A stretch of DNA of 64,000 bases from Blasia pusilla (lineage: Eukaryota > Marchantiophyta > Marchantiopsida > Blasiales), in NCBI GenBank assembly GCA_050084515.1, contig CM114273.1, forward strand, positions 5,146,001 to 5,210,000. The letters run 5' to 3'. Shown here one piece after another: positions 52,701 through 64,000 of the stretch. Within the stretch, counting starts at the first letter, position 1; every line of letters begins with the position of its first letter. The translations under genes and the position numbers were made by a program. A model generated the notes under the pieces. That model did not search any database, had not been told where the DNA came from, and saw nothing but the letters and a program-made list of their open reading frames with translations.

Positions 52701-53647
52701 GCCATAGTCACGGAACAGAAGAAGAGAGGAGCCCGCCCCAGACATCCGGAGCTTCCCGCGGTGGATAGTGTTGGAAGAGGGGAAGCTGACGCAAGAGGTG
52801 GGGCTTGGGCTGTGGGGTCACTGGGTCAGATTAAGAAGTCGTTGACATGATCTTTTCCCTTTTATGATAATATGATCCTCCACGGAACTGTTGACAGAAA
52901 GAGTAATTTAATGCTGTGCTAGCAGTCTACTTGCACATGTCCTAGCGAGTGAATCGGGAGCAATGTGGATTCGATTCCACTCGGTCAGAGCGTCCTACTT
53001 ATTACCGTTGTGTGCACTAATGCCGAAGACGAGAAAGACCGCTCCTGCGCAGGCATCGCACAGAACTCGTACCGTTCCCGGGCGAGATACCATGGCTCTG
53101 AAGAGGTCCAGGGCTCAGAGCTTTAAGAGCCGTTTGGACTGCATCATGTACCGTAGAATGGCAGGGTGGCCTGACACTGCTGAGTCTGCGTTTGCAGAAG
53201 GCGAGCAACAAACGAACTATTGATTGGATCCAGGTCGTGGTGATCGCGTTACAGTTAGTCCTGGGTAGACGACGCTTGCGACAGAAGCTAATCGCAAGTT
53301 CGCAACCATCGGTCAATTTCCCCCGCAGTTGGGTTTCAAATGCCGGGACGTATCCGGGAGTCGCTGCACTCTTCGATTGTGTAACCGCTCATCCTGGCGG
53401 TGCTCCTATAGTCGAAGGAAAGGTCGTCCTACATCCGAAGCATCGAAGGCTCAACAGACTTCACTCGAGCCACTCGGGTGGAGGGCCGGTGTCAGTCAGT
53501 CTATGGTTTGGGGGCCAAGAGTGGCTGGGGGAAGCGAGGTCTGAATTTCCGAAGCCATTCGCTCAGCTCTCAGCGATTAGGCGAGCGTGACATCAACAAT
53601 CGATTGCAGCTTTGGTTTCTTCCTGGTCTTGAATTGTTCCTTCGAGG

Positions 53648-54194
53648 ATGAGCGCGTTGTGGACGGTGATGGAGGCGGAGGAGCTACAGATTCCCGTAAA
53701 GGAGGAACCGCTGACGACGCCTATCCAGGAGTTGTCACCCCGGAAGCAAGAGCAAGTGTACCTGCTCGTCACCGAGCAGAGGAATAGCGTTGTCAACCGC
53801 CAGAAGGTGCTCAAGCTGAAGAAGTATGTTGACAACATTAAAGAAGCGAGGCTGCATCTCAAGTCTCTTGTCAGGAGGAAGGGCGCCATGCGATTGAAGG
53901 TGACAAATTCGTCATGCTCCAATTCTATTTACAAACTTGTGAAAGCTCTTACTTGAAGTGTGGTGGCTAGCTCTCTAGCTGTAGCACTCCCTAGCTGAGC
54001 ATTCTGGGTTCGCGGAGCGAGCAGCATAACTTTCTTCTGATTCCTGTCTGTAGTCGACTCTATGCCTCCCAGTCTCATCTGACTTCCATCTGGAGCTGAC
54101 TCTACGGTGTTCGTACTTCATCAACATCGAGAAACACTTCTGATTTCAGTCTGCGACAGTAGACACTTATGAGAGCTTTGAGACGTTCCTCTAA
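53648..54194 (+). CDS. small hypothetical protein, uncertain gene
   Basis: An ATG at 53648 opens a frame with an acidic start (EEPLTTPIQELSP) and then a basic helical part (KVLKLKKYVDNIKEARLHLK, SLVRRKGAMRLK). A GT at 53900 fits a donor after the MRLK codon, and a CAG acceptor after a pyrimidine-rich stretch at 54147-54149 would give a short exon ending in TAA at 54194, about 98 residues in all. Without the splice the frame runs to 53956. I recognise no family, so both the gene and its exon plan are uncertain. Confidence 0.3.
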
Positions 54195-57150
54195 TTCCAC
54201 TGCCAAGCTGACATTTGTTTTATGATTTTCGTAGAGCGCGAAGCGAACGAACTCGCAACTGCTTCTTTGGCCACCTAGGTATACGACCAACGCAGCAGAG
54301 GAGTTGGGAATCGGTGATGGAGAATGGGGGATGACTCGAAGACTGGATTATCTGTACTATGCTTGAGACGCTGATCCGCACCGTCATGACCATCCAGGAG
54401 CTCATGGTGAAGCTCCGTTTGTGTAAAGGCTTGCTTCAGGCCCGTCAGCAATCGCAATCAATCACCTCCTTCTGCGGGACGGTGCGCTTCTGTGTAATTT
54501 TTAAAGATGTTGTCATGAGCTTCTCCCCCGTGTGCTTGATGCGTAAATGGGTATATTATCCGATGTGTATAGGCTTATGAAAACCCTATTCCGTCTCAAC
54601 TGGAATGGCGGTAGATTCAACCATTACATTGAATCGGTCCATGGACTCCCAGTGGCCTCTCGTTTTCTTTCATTGCAACGACAGATTATATTAGTGAGCT
54701 GAAAGAGAGCCGTAGACTCTGTAGTCGTGCTCCTCAGCTGATCTCCAAGTGGTTGATGATATGAGGACACTTGTAGTTCGTAGGATCGCCCTCAGGCCGC
54801 AAATGTGGTGTATATCGTAGATGCAATAGGTCCCAAATATTTTCAGTCGCTCATCAGTGGAGCTTCCAGATAGCTGTTTATGAGCTTTGAATGACATTTA
54901 TTTGGATGGAATGGAAGAACTAAACTAATACAGTGAGAAATCCTCACAATCTACTGGCCAATTGTTTAGCTGTGAGCGAGCGCACCACGACGATGTGTGT
55001 ACGGCCTCTAGCTCTGTCCAATGAGGTGCATTGCACCAGGCCAAAACTCTGTTGTATGTGTACGTCCAACAAAATAGATCCGTCCTATCTGTGAAACGGA
55101 TGTGCAGCTTTGCAAACGAGTAATCAGTCCGTTATTTTGGTCCGAGAATGGTAGATTTAACCGCTTGGAATGCTCTCAATTAAGGTCGAGTCTTCTTACT
55201 GCACCGAAGTCGAGATAGCATACCGTCACTCGATCGCCTAATGTGGTGAAGGTGACGTTATTGAAATGAGCCCTTAAGATACTCCTAACGAAACCGGCCG
55301 AGCGAGTGGTTGGTTTTTACTCGTCACCATTAACGCCGAAACAGTAACTCCTTGAAGCGCGGTCCTTGAAAACAGTGGCATACCCGCTCCTTCCTTGCGC
55401 GTGGAGAAAGCCTTACCTGTCTGCGAGGAACAGCTATTGAAATCGAACAGTAAAACACCGACCATGTGAACCTGCGGCGCTTTATTGTCATGGCTGCTAA
55501 GGTTAGTTGTCTGATGGCGACCTAGTCAACGATAGTACCTTCAATCCAGTTCTCAGGCCGCGTTCCCGTTTGAAGATGACTGATGACTCCATGCATGAGA
55601 ATTCAAGCGCAGACATTTGTACTTACTACTACTTCGTACATTCGAGGTTCCATCCCTGATTACGAGGCATGCCTACCTCAGACAGCCAGACCAGCACAGC
55701 AACACACACAAGTCCATACCATACTACAGGAGTACTGGAGATTCGCGTCGGTTCAAACCTGGGCCCAGTGAAGCTGGCGTTGGATTATGTGGTGGTGGCC
55801 TAGTTCAGGGCCCTTCAGGCGAACCAAGGTGGAGGCTTTCTACGTTCTCAACTTCTCACTGCCATTCGATCTCGAACTTCTGATGCTGCCTACGCCAGCT
55901 CCTGTCGCCTGTCGCTTGCAATGTAACCTTTCCTGGAGAGCACTGCCAAAAGTGGCCCCTCGACACATCCATGGCACGATTGTAGGCTTACAAACACTAT
56001 CAACAACGCACCCCCTGGAGACAGATTCGAGTACCGCAAGTCTTCTCTGCAAAAAGTGTCTTTGAGCTTTTCCGTGTGTGTGCGCGTCCACAGTACGGCG
56101 TGCCGTAGCTACTTTTCACATCCGATGCTGTCATGTTCCTCCCGCTGTCGAATCTGCTAGCCTGCGTCGGGTGGATGTGTATGGGGGAGTAACGAGCACC
56201 GAAGTAATACCAGGCGGTTCGGGAGCAGACGCAACCATCTGAAATTCTCGTCTTTGGAAAGGCGCCTGTGTCCGAGGCCGTGACTAAAGCAAGTCGACAT
56301 GAACGGCGCAGTCAGAGCTCAGGTGCCCGAATCCAGAATCCACCCAACCGCATTGCTTGCAAGAACTTGAGGCAGAGATCGTTGATGCTTGCAAGAGCTT
56401 GACACTCTCTCAACCACAAGCAAGTTGAGAGCATGCAAATTTGAAAGTTGGGAAGATAGCCCAAGGTGTCTACTTCAATCGGGCATCCACTCCTAGTCGT
56501 GCCTTTTCTCTCTTCAAGCGTCTGGATCTCGAAGGAATCGGTGTACCGATGCCAATTAATTCATTGACGGGGTTTGAAATCTACACGTCCATTCTCCTTT
56601 TGACGAAACCAAATTATTGGTTGCAATTACTATGGAAATCACTATTTTAGTATGGCTTGGGACTATCTAATTGTGCTACAGGAGTGGTTTTCAAATGGAA
56701 ACGGGGAGAATTCACCACCACTAGTCCTTTTAATCCAAAGTGTACGGCATGGGCATTGTGGTAATGGGATGGAGGTTATGGACCCGGGCGTATAGGGTTA
56801 GGCACCATGGAATAGACCGTGCATCGAAAATGGCACGGGTACTAATCAGTATTATAAAATATATACCCTCCGCTCTCACCGGGCTACGGCCCAACAATAT
56901 TTAATCTATATTGTCATCGGAGAGTGCCTTCTTGATTTGCTAACACCTTTTTATTTTTTTACATGTGACAATCGGACCAAAGAAAATGTTTCCCCTTCTA
57001 TGGGCGATAGAATTTTTTTTTGTGTAAACATGATTAATCCATCTACTCATGTGCATCCGCTGTCCACTAGTTTATTGTAAGTATACATCGTTACACAATC
57101 CATTCATGATCACATCTAACATGTACGTAAATCCCGACCCATACCAAAAT
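54195..57150. other. intergenic region, nothing recognised
   Basis: Short overlapping ORFs without domains. The right part (from about 56450) becomes AT-rich and merges into transposon-derived DNA. Confidence 0.4.
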
Positions 57151-57650
57151 AAACTCATACAAGTACATAAAGACCACACAACAAAATTAAAGTAAAAACA
57201 ACTTACATGTTCAATTCCACTTTACACGTAATGTCAAACCTCATCCACTCTTCAACATGAAAGAATCCATACTCTAACACCCTAGCTCTTACCAAACACT
57301 GAGTAAGAAAGGTGCTCCAAAGACTCAATATAAGAAGGATGGCTACTAAAAGCCCTCTCTTCCTCTCTTATACCCTTAGGAAGAGGCAAAAGCTCTTCTC
57401 CCGAAATTTGTCCTCCAAATGGTAACTTGCGTGCACAGGTTACTAAATGACCCTTGATTGGATCAAGAGGTCATCTGACCTAAAATAGCAAAAGAGGGAA
57501 AACGTTAGTAACAACGCTCTCAATGCAACGGATTTGTCGTCAACCTCAACCAACACCTCAAAAAATAGTTATACCCAAATAATCCATTGATCCTTTATGT
57601 CCCCCACACGGTAGAACTCTACCCGTCAAGTTACAAAGATGTCATCGCTA
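57150..57650 (-). repeat. dispersed hairpin-rich repeat, copy B
   Basis: Second copy of the repeat at 26830-27350, same orientation, more decayed. Shared landmarks are ACATAAAGACCA, AGGTGCTCCAAAGA, GGAAGAGGCAAAAGCTCTTC and TGGTAACTTGCGTG. It lies about 260 bp outside the Gypsy LTR and does not belong to it. Confidence 0.55.
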
Positions 57651-57907
57651 ACGTGTATATACACATCGTTGGTCACATCCACACATCATACATTACCGAT
57701 CTTCCCAACATATAGGTAGATCCACAAACATACAAAAATAAACACATGCATATACACTACGACCACACAATCGCCCCACCACCTCTAAATAGCATACATC
57801 ACATCTATATGACATGATTTACTACCCTATACACATATGGGATATAACCATTATTCCGTTGGAGCTACATCAAGACGAGGCGTAAAACACGACATATGCC
57901 ACCCTTT
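57650..57907. other. AT-rich spacer, left flank of the Gypsy LTR
   Basis: No feature seen. The five bases before the LTR are CCTTT, the candidate target-site duplication. Its partner would be beyond the window end. Confidence 0.35.
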
Positions 57908-58881
57908 TGTCGCGCCCCTACTCTCCTTGAACGTCAATCTTTAGTGTTGCGGAAGCGTGCGTTCAGTAGGTCACGAACTCATCGCCGATCTGCACCCAAA
58001 CACGCACTCTCGTTAGTCGGGTTTGGCCAACCGGCGTTCCAACCCACCGAGTCCTCAACTCGGCGTCTCATCAAGCTCAACCTTCCTTAGTTCCTAGCTC
58101 CCAACACATGGCAAGTCCTTCAAGACTTGGAACAGACTTCCTGGTGAGTCCAAGGATCTGAAACGGCACTTGCACGCCTAGCGATCCCAACTGTTCAACG
58201 GTCCTCGTGTGAGTTCCAAACCGAGACCCAAGTAATTGAGTCACGGCGTGAAATCCAAGAGGGATGTCGAAAATCGCCTCAATGGACTTGGTGTAGGTTT
58301 TCCAACCCAACGCCCAAACTCGCGTTCCGTTCCATGCCCTTGAGCCGCCTTGGGCGCGCCCAAAGTGGGGTTTGGGTTCCAAGCACTCTCGGAGACCTTC
58401 CTCTTACTAGTACTTCTGGGGTTCTCCAATAACCCCTCCCCTTTGGGAAAAGAGGTTCGGGCCCTTCATTGTGGCCCTCAACCCGACTCCACTTGCAGTC
58501 GTTTTCGGGTCGTATCTCGGCCGCTGCTTATGCGTTTGCAGCGATCTTTATGCGTTTGGACCGGCTCTCCATAAGCTTTCCAACGCACTCTTATTTGCTC
58601 CAAACGCATCTCGGAGCTAAAAGTTATGGCCATAAATACAGTCGGAAACTCTCAAACGCAAGTGGCGTTCCAAACCGGATCTTTCCTTTGGCAAACTTCC
58701 TAGACTAGAACTTCTTTCAAGTCTCATTCGCTAGACATCACATCTGAACGCGACTTCTCGCTCGCGTCTCGTCTCTTGTCTCCTCTTTGAGACAACTCCA
58801 ACACGCATAAACCATCTTAGCGTGAGCCCGCTAATGTTCCGATGTTCGCTTGGCACTTGTTTGGTCATGAGGGTCGCGACA
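57908..58881 (-). repeat. 3' LTR of the Gypsy element (974 bp)
   Basis: In the element orientation it starts TGTCGCGACCCTC and ends GGGGCGCGACA, so it has TG...CA ends within an inverted repeat of about 10 bp. A polypurine tract lies directly before it. The left flank CCTTT is a candidate target duplication. Boundaries rest on these signals because the other LTR is outside the window. Confidence 0.75.
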
Positions 58882-58894
58882 CTCACCCCTCTTT
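58882..58894 (-). other. polypurine tract
   Basis: The minus strand reads AAAGAGGGGTGAG immediately before the LTR start: the primer site for plus-strand DNA synthesis. A perfect 7-bp hairpin (GTTGATG/CATCAAC, 58899-58916) lies directly upstream. Confidence 0.7.
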
Positions 58895-59558
58895 AGAAGT
58901 TGATGCCCTCATCAACGCAAACTTTTATTATGTCAAGTCTCTGGGCAGCCTACCCCTTGACATTGAATTGCGTTCGTGGCTAACCCGCAATTCCTCTTAG
59001 TCTCTAGTTGTCGCTTTGCCCCACTTAGAATTATTAGCCTCTCATCTTCGATAAGCCTGGACTAGTTCCAAGGAACTAACCTATCAAATAAGCTAACTAA
59101 GTGTGCAACTTTAGACTCTTTCGACTCACATTGTAAACATCACCTGTTTTACCTGGTCCACAAATCGTACTATTATTGGGTCGCTCGATTCGACTCAAGC
59201 GTCACTAAGTTTACTTATGTGGCCACAAGTAAGATCACCCCAAGCCCCAAGAGACTTCATCATCCGCCTCACGACGCTAGGGCGAGCCCGAGTGTAATCC
59301 AACACAAGGTCCTATTCTAGGTGCTTATCCACATACGAGCTCTCACCTCAAATACTTGTCTGTCCTCTTGTCGTACATTCTAAGTCTATGATGAACGACT
59401 CATAGCCATGCACTACCACATACAAATTGCAATCAACACTGGTATCGAATCTCCAAATCCATACACTCCTTTATTGCAACACTAGCATATTCTAGTTACA
59501 ACGGCCTTCGGCCCAAGATTTCACTGATTACAAGTCATGTCTCTAGCTTCTCCTCGTA

Positions 59559-59774
59559 CTAACGTATGTGCTTCGCTTGTGTTCGCTTGAAGTCACGCAA
59601 CAACTCTTGCGCATGTTCCAAATCCGCCTCCGCAATCCAAGTCGCCTCCTTCACATGGTAGCCCTTCCATTTTACCAAGTATTCATACTTGTTGGCCCGA
59701 CGCCTCGAACGTAAGATGGTCTCCACCTCAAACTCCGGCTCTTCATTTACGATGACGGGGTGCGGTCTCACCAC
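59559..59774 (-). CDS. chromodomain at the pol C-terminus
   Basis: FEVETILRSRRRANKYEYLV, then KWKGYHVKEATWIAEADLEH: a complete chromodomain with the aromatic residues (Y, W and W) of the methyl-lysine cage. It ends the pol polyprotein with a TAG stop. Chromoviruses use it to target histone-marked chromatin. It is separated from the integrase C-terminal block by an in-frame stop or frameshift near 59780. Confidence 0.9.
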   Translation of the reverse strand: MVRPHPVIVNEEPEFEVETILRSRRRANKYEYLVKWKGYHVKEATWIAEADLEHAQELLRDFKRTQAKHIR

Positions 59775-59783
59775 CCGTCTCGC

Positions 59784-60026
59784 TTAAACGCGTCCATTAT
59801 CTTGAAGATATTTCTTCAACAATGACACATGAAAGGTCGGGTGAATCTTGAACTCGTCCGGCAGCCTCAACGTATACACATCCTCAAACGGGTTTGCCAC
59901 AATCACATACGGTCCAAAGATACTTGGTAGCGACTTTGACAACTCTTTCGGAAGAGTGAGATTCTTTACACTCAACCAAACTTGTTCTCCAACTTGAATC
60001 GTGATTTGGCCGACTCTTGTTAGCAT
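59784..60026 (-). pseudogene. Gypsy integrase C-terminal domain (GPY/F-like)
   Basis: VGEQVWLSVKNLTLPKELSK, then FGPYVIVANPFEDVYTLRLP and IHPTFHVSLLKKY: the standard end of plant Gypsy integrases. An open block of 80 codons without a start of its own. Confidence 0.85.
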
Positions 60027-60039
60027 GCTTAACGTACCT

Positions 60040-60842
60040 CATTTGAGCCTTTGCAAGACTTTCGCCTCGCGCGCTCTTCCCGTTCTCGCATCTCTACCAA
60101 CAAACCTTCCGCCGCTTGTCGTGTTCGTGCCAATGTAGTACCCTCCGAAGGGCTAGATCAAGAGGCCCTTCCGGCTCTCGTCCATTTGCCAAGAGAAATA
60201 GAGATTCTCGATTGCAGAATGCTTGGTCGAGTTGTAGCAGAGATTCGCCATGCTCACCACCGACCCAATCGCGTTGATCAAAGACCGACATAATTCCTCA
60301 AGTCTTGATTCACGATAGAGTTTACCTTTTCGATCTGGTCCATCCGTCGTGGGTGGAAAGCCGTCATGAAACTCAGCTTGGTCTTAAACCTTCAACAAGT
60401 GCTTCGTAAAGCACGGTAAACTTTGGATCCCGATCTGAAACAATGCTCCTCGGAAAACCATGAGCACGCCACCGCCTATCGAGGAATAGTTGCGCGTCAG
60501 ATACGCCGTTATGGAATCCACCGTCGGCACGAATCTCGCCAACTTGCTGAACCGATCAACAATAACAAGTATAGCGTTGTATCCCCAGATTCGGAAGACT
60601 CGTGATGAAATCCATACTCACACTTTGCAAGGGTCCTTCGGGATCGGCAAGGGATGCAAACAAGCCCATTTCTTATCATAAGAGACTTTATTCGCTAAGG
60701 TGTCACACAAGTCTTCACATATTGAGCAACATCCTCCTTCATGTTGGGCCAAAAGAACCGCCGATGAGCAGCTAGCGAGATTTCTCTCCTTTATGTCCGC
60801 TAAGGGCCCGTCGTGACATTCCGCTAACACCTTGGTTCGCAT
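60040..60842 (-). pseudogene. Gypsy integrase core and Zn-binding region, frameshifted
   Basis: Recognisable pieces fall in different frames: LAECHDGPLA and HPLPIPKDP (60618-60842), ILVIVDRFSKLARFVPT (about 60540-60590), then a piece with CYNSTKHSA near 60230. The catalytic DDE region cannot be read through. Strand transfer would not be possible with this copy. Confidence 0.75.
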
Positions 60843-61152
60843 CCCGCCTTGCCCTACATAGATCCCTACTGTTTGAACCTTAGTAAACCGTGCCTCAACT
60901 TATGTTGGCCACCTTCTCACCCCGCTTCAACTTCCTCGGTATTCCCCCGCTTGAGCATCCTTCATAAATCCTTCACGAATCTCTCTCTCCAGATCTGTTT
61001 CCTTAGGGAACATTGCTCTCAAGACTGTGTCGCCGATGGCATGTGTTCCTCCTTGCGACTTAACGATCCGGAATCACATTATCTTTACCTGGCTTGTGGA
61101 TCAACTCTACATCCATCGCGCAAGGTATCATGCCACCGCAGATTGTTCGGTG

Positions 61153-61353
61153 TCACTCGATCCTGGGTCTCAAAATACTTGAGCGATATATTATCGGTGA
61201 ATACTCGAGTCTGTGGAGCCCTAGATAATGCCGCCACTTCCTCAAGCAATGTACCACCGCGAACAACTCTTTCGTGAGTAGGCCATCTCCTTTCAAAGTG
61301 TCGCTAAGCTTCTTGCTCTCATATGCCACCGGTCTCCCTTCTTGCACCAACAT
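61153..61353 (-). pseudogene. Gypsy RNase H, broken
   Basis: GRPVAYESKKLS, then KELFAVVHCLRKWRHYLGL: the usual Ty3/Gypsy RNase H motifs. The frame is lost at both sides. Confidence 0.85.
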
Positions 61354-61400
61354 TTCGCAACCGCGAAATCACTAGCATCGGTATGCACTTCAACGGTTTG

Positions 61401-62400
61401 TCAAACTCCGGCAACTTTAACATGGTTCTGCGATAGAATCTGCTTCACTCGATTGAATCCCTCATTAACTTCCCTGGGTCCAAGTCGTGTTGGAAAACTT
61501 TGTTTGTCCAATGTGAGAGGTCTCACAATCCCCAAAAAGTTTTTCACATAAGTACGATAAAATTGCATCGCACCTATGAACCTCCTCATCCCTTTACGGT
61601 GGATGGGGTTCCCACTCGCAATCGCCTTTACCTTTTCCATGTCCGGGTGATGCCATCTCAGATCGACCACGTGACCAAGAATTTGATCTTACTCAAACCA
61701 AATTCGCTCTTCTCTACATTTGCATACAAACTGATTTGCCCTTAGCTTAGACAAGACCGCTCTCACATGTCGAACGTGCTCCTCTAGTGACTTGAATAGA
61801 TAAGTATGTCATCAATATAGATGATAACATACTCATCCATTTCCTTGTGAAAAATGGAGTTCATCAATGTGGCGAACGTCGAGGCGCGTTACATAGCGAA
61901 AGGCATCACTACAAACTCAAAGGAATCAGTATCTCGTCCCCCGCACGCATCTTCTCCACATCCGCCTCGGCAATCCGAATCAGTAATATCCGACTTCAAG
62001 TCAATCCTACTGAAATATCTCGCTGCCCGACCTATCAAAGAGATCATCTATCCTTGAAGAGGATAATTTTCCGAACCGTCACTTTGTTCGTGCACGGTAA
62101 TCAACACACAACCTCATCTTTCCATCCTTCTTCTTTACAAAGAGAACAGGTGCTCCATAAGGTGACTTGCTAGTCCTAATGTAACCCTTTTCCAAGAGCT
62201 CACTTAATCGCTTTTTTCAACTCAAGAAGTTCCTCCTGATTCAACCTATATGGTGCTTTTGAAGGCGGTTGGGAACCGGGTATGATCTCTATCTTATGAT
62301 CTACGGCTCTATGGCGGCAATTCAGTCGGAAGCTCATTTGTCAAGACATCCTCAAACTCCTTGACCACTTCCTCGGAGTGGTTCCGGGACTCCCTTGAAG
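61401..62400 (-). pseudogene. Gypsy reverse transcriptase, broken
   Basis: The thumb end (61401-61670) has RRFIGAMQFYRTYVKNF and IVRPLT. The catalytic box reads VIIYIDDILI in the frame at about 61801-61830. Further right only fragments are readable, split by several frameshifts. The motif order confirms a Ty3/Gypsy RT on the minus strand. Confidence 0.82.
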
Positions 62401-62805
62401 CAGGCGTTCGATCTCTGCACAGATATCGCTTGTAGCCTCCTCCACTTGTCTCATCAAGCAGAGAAATCCATCCTCCAACTCAGTCATGCTCCTCCTTGTG
62501 ATCGAAGTTCACCAACTCCATCTTGGCTGAACCTCACGGACCAACCGCACTTTGAATCGTTTGTTTTAGCAAGACGCTCAACCTCAATGGTTGGCGTCTT
62601 AACTCCACCTCATACGCATCTAGGAATGTATTCCCCAAAACTCCGTCAATGCCGTCCATTTCGCATCAAAGTGAAATTCTCCTTCAACTCGGATACCCCG
62701 ATCCTCATCAAACCCAAGACCAAATCAGAAGTCCGATGAGACTTGCCTCTGCCAAATCCCACTCGAATGGGCTCGTCCGCCTTAGAGGTAGATGACCCGG
62801 TTCCT

Positions 62806-63965
62806 TCACGATTCGGGCTTAGGAAGGAGTCGAAGCACTGTATCCACGAGCAACAACACATCGCGATCAGCAATCTTGGATCTTAGGTACACCAAATTGT
62901 GCGTCCTTTTGGTGACTTGAAGGGACGTCTCGAGATCGCCCGCCAACAGATGCTTAGTAGCAAACGCAATCATACTCCCATTACTAACCTTCGGTTTCGA
63001 ACACCCTTTCAACAGGTGCCCCGGTTCGCCACAGTTGTAGCATACGACCTTGCCGTTTCCTGTCTTTGAGTGTTGTCCTCCTTTCGGCTTTGCATGAAGT
63101 TCCACTCGTTTTGCTGTCGGGGCAAACGACTCTCCTGGTTTGTGCTGGCCCCCACTCCAGCCTCTTTTGAACGCCTCCTTATTTTTCAACTTCTTCGAAA
63201 AAACTTTTGACTCGAAGGGTTTCTGGGTTTGGACCTCATCTTCCCCAATCCGCTCCGCTAGCTTCAGAAGGTCCGCGCAGGTCTCTGGCAACGTCGACAT
63301 TCGGTAAAGGGCCTTCTTAGCGCTCGGCTTGAGTCCACTTATGAAGATAGCCTTCTTCGCGTGCTCATCCATCTTCGGACTAGAAGTCAGTTTCACACTA
63401 AACTCCCTCACATACGCGCTTAAGGAACCACTCTGCCGCATCCGCACGCATTCCACCGTGTCACGCAACCCTTGGTACTCCGGAGTGAACCGATCCCCAA
63501 TCAACTCCTTGAACTCCTCCCAACTCAGAGGTGACTCGCCGCCCAGATATTCCTCTCGTTGAGCGGTCCACCATTATAGAGCATGATCCTTCAGGAAAGT
63601 AATGGCTACCGTCACCTTGTCGCTTTCGGTAGCCCTCTGCGCCTCGAAATGCGATTCGATTCCGTAAGGAAATCCTTCACTTTCATGGCGCCCCACTCCG
63701 ATAAATGGCGTGGGCGGTTCGTCTTGCAGAGCTTTTTGCCCGCACTCGGGTTCCGAGTGGCCTCTAACTCTGCAATCCGCTTGCTTTGCTGGGACATCTG
63801 CTCCACCAACACCTTCAACAAGTCCAACGTCTGGCTCGACTCCGTCCTTTCCCCTGAGTTTGGGCCCACTAGCCCCGCGGAAAGAGTCGCCACTGGGACG
63901 TCCTCACGACTGGCGTTCAGCTCTTCGGGAGTCTTTGTCTCCTCTATAGCTTCACGGTCCGGCAT
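62806..63965 (-). pseudogene. Gypsy gag with CCHC zinc knuckle, and start of protease
   Basis: The ATG at 63963-63965 (MPDREAIEETKTPEELN) opens an N-terminal part with a helical LLKVLVEQMSQQSKRIAELE segment. A frameshift near 63650 and an in-frame TAA within the DHAL-WWTAQ motif interrupt the capsid part. The main block (63504-62806) has RFTPEYQGLRDTVECVRMRQ, the capsid-like SGLKP segment and the nucleocapsid zinc knuckle CYNCGEPGHLLKGC (about 63000-63040). It then reaches LLLVDT, the first part of the aspartic protease active site, where the frame is lost. It would package element RNA if intact. Confidence 0.85.
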
Positions 63966-64000
63966 TGGTTCCTCTCTCGGTTCACGTCGCTTGATTCGGC

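Larger units (their letters stand above)
48280..53647. other. FTSHI3 3' flank and intergenic region, no gene recognised
   Basis: More than 5 kb of moderate-GC sequence. ORFs are short, overlap on both strands and show no domain. Two short tandem duplications lie here (48675 and 49562). Some ORFs (52963-53223 +, 53192-53590 +) are basic or low-complexity and could be chance. Promoter or UTR parts of flanking genes are expected, but I could not delimit them. Confidence 0.4.
57908..64000 (-). mobile_element. Gypsy/Ty3 chromodomain retrotransposon (chromovirus), partial and decayed
   Basis: The element reads leftward. The window holds its 3' LTR (57908-58881), polypurine tract (58882-58894), chromodomain (59559-59774), integrase C-terminal domain (59784-60026), integrase core and Zn region (60040-60842), RNase H (61153-61353), RT (about 61400-62400) and gag (62806-63965). 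The order gag-RT-RH-IN-chromodomain is that of plant chromoviruses, whose chromodomain directs insertion to heterochromatin. All parts carry frameshifts or stops. The 5' LTR and primer binding site lie beyond position 64000. Confidence 0.88.

Noticed and set aside
61342-62740. Plus-strand ORFs across the Gypsy pol region
   Set aside because: Shadows of the minus-strand RT and RNase H; motif order and polypurine tract show that the element reads leftward.

Overview
The window looks like nuclear DNA of a land plant. The protein-coding content consists of spliced genes with GT-AG introns from plant-specific families: an FTSHI3-type plastid FtsH-like protein, a DUF7733 membrane protein and a group-1 LEA (LEA_1) protein. 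The rest is mostly decayed transposable elements of typical plant types (CACTA, LINE, chromodomain Gypsy), with several long GA/CT microsatellites. The species cannot be fixed by reading alone. Moderate introns (about 0.2-0.8 kb) and GA-rich 5' UTR sequence would suit a bryophyte or another non-seed plant, but this is a weak inference.

Layout. 1-3.2 kb is AT-rich and full of AGTCAT/TGACT motifs like CACTA subterminal repeats. 3.2-17.7 kb is a large CACTA (En/Spm) transposon: a CACTA terminus, subterminal repeats, a ~351-bp tandem array, a broken TNPD/TNP2-type transposase gene (9.4-13.2 kb), a multi-exon TNPA-like gene (13.2-17.1 kb) and a second subterminal block. Just right of that lies an unrecognised minus-strand ORF with its own TATA box and an apparent frameshift in a CT run. 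18.6-28.7 kb is AT-rich and almost featureless apart from microsatellites and a hairpin-rich dispersed repeat that recurs at 57 kb. 28.9-33.6 kb is a GC-richer gene island with the DUF7733 gene and a two-exon LEA_1 gene. 34.0-34.2 kb holds two neighbouring inverted repeats. 35.1-42.4 kb holds two minus-strand LINE copies arranged head to tail. 45.1-48.3 kb is the FTSHI3 gene, with a GA-rich leader. 48.3-57 kb is intergenic with short tandem duplications and one weak small gene candidate. 57.9 kb to the window end is the 3' part of a minus-strand chromodomain Gypsy retrotransposon: LTR, polypurine tract, chromodomain, integrase, RNase H, RT and gag, cut by the window edge.

The host genes do not form an operon or an evident pathway. 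FTSHI3 is a plastid membrane AAA protein without a protease domain. The DUF7733 protein is a multi-pass membrane protein. The LEA_1 gene encodes a small hydrophilic stress protein and carries a G-box/ABRE upstream of a TATA box. The most interesting leads are the two-exon LEA gene, the ORF beside the CACTA element, the paired hairpins at 34.1 kb with strand-asymmetric wobble pairing, and the shared hairpins in the 27/57-kb repeat.
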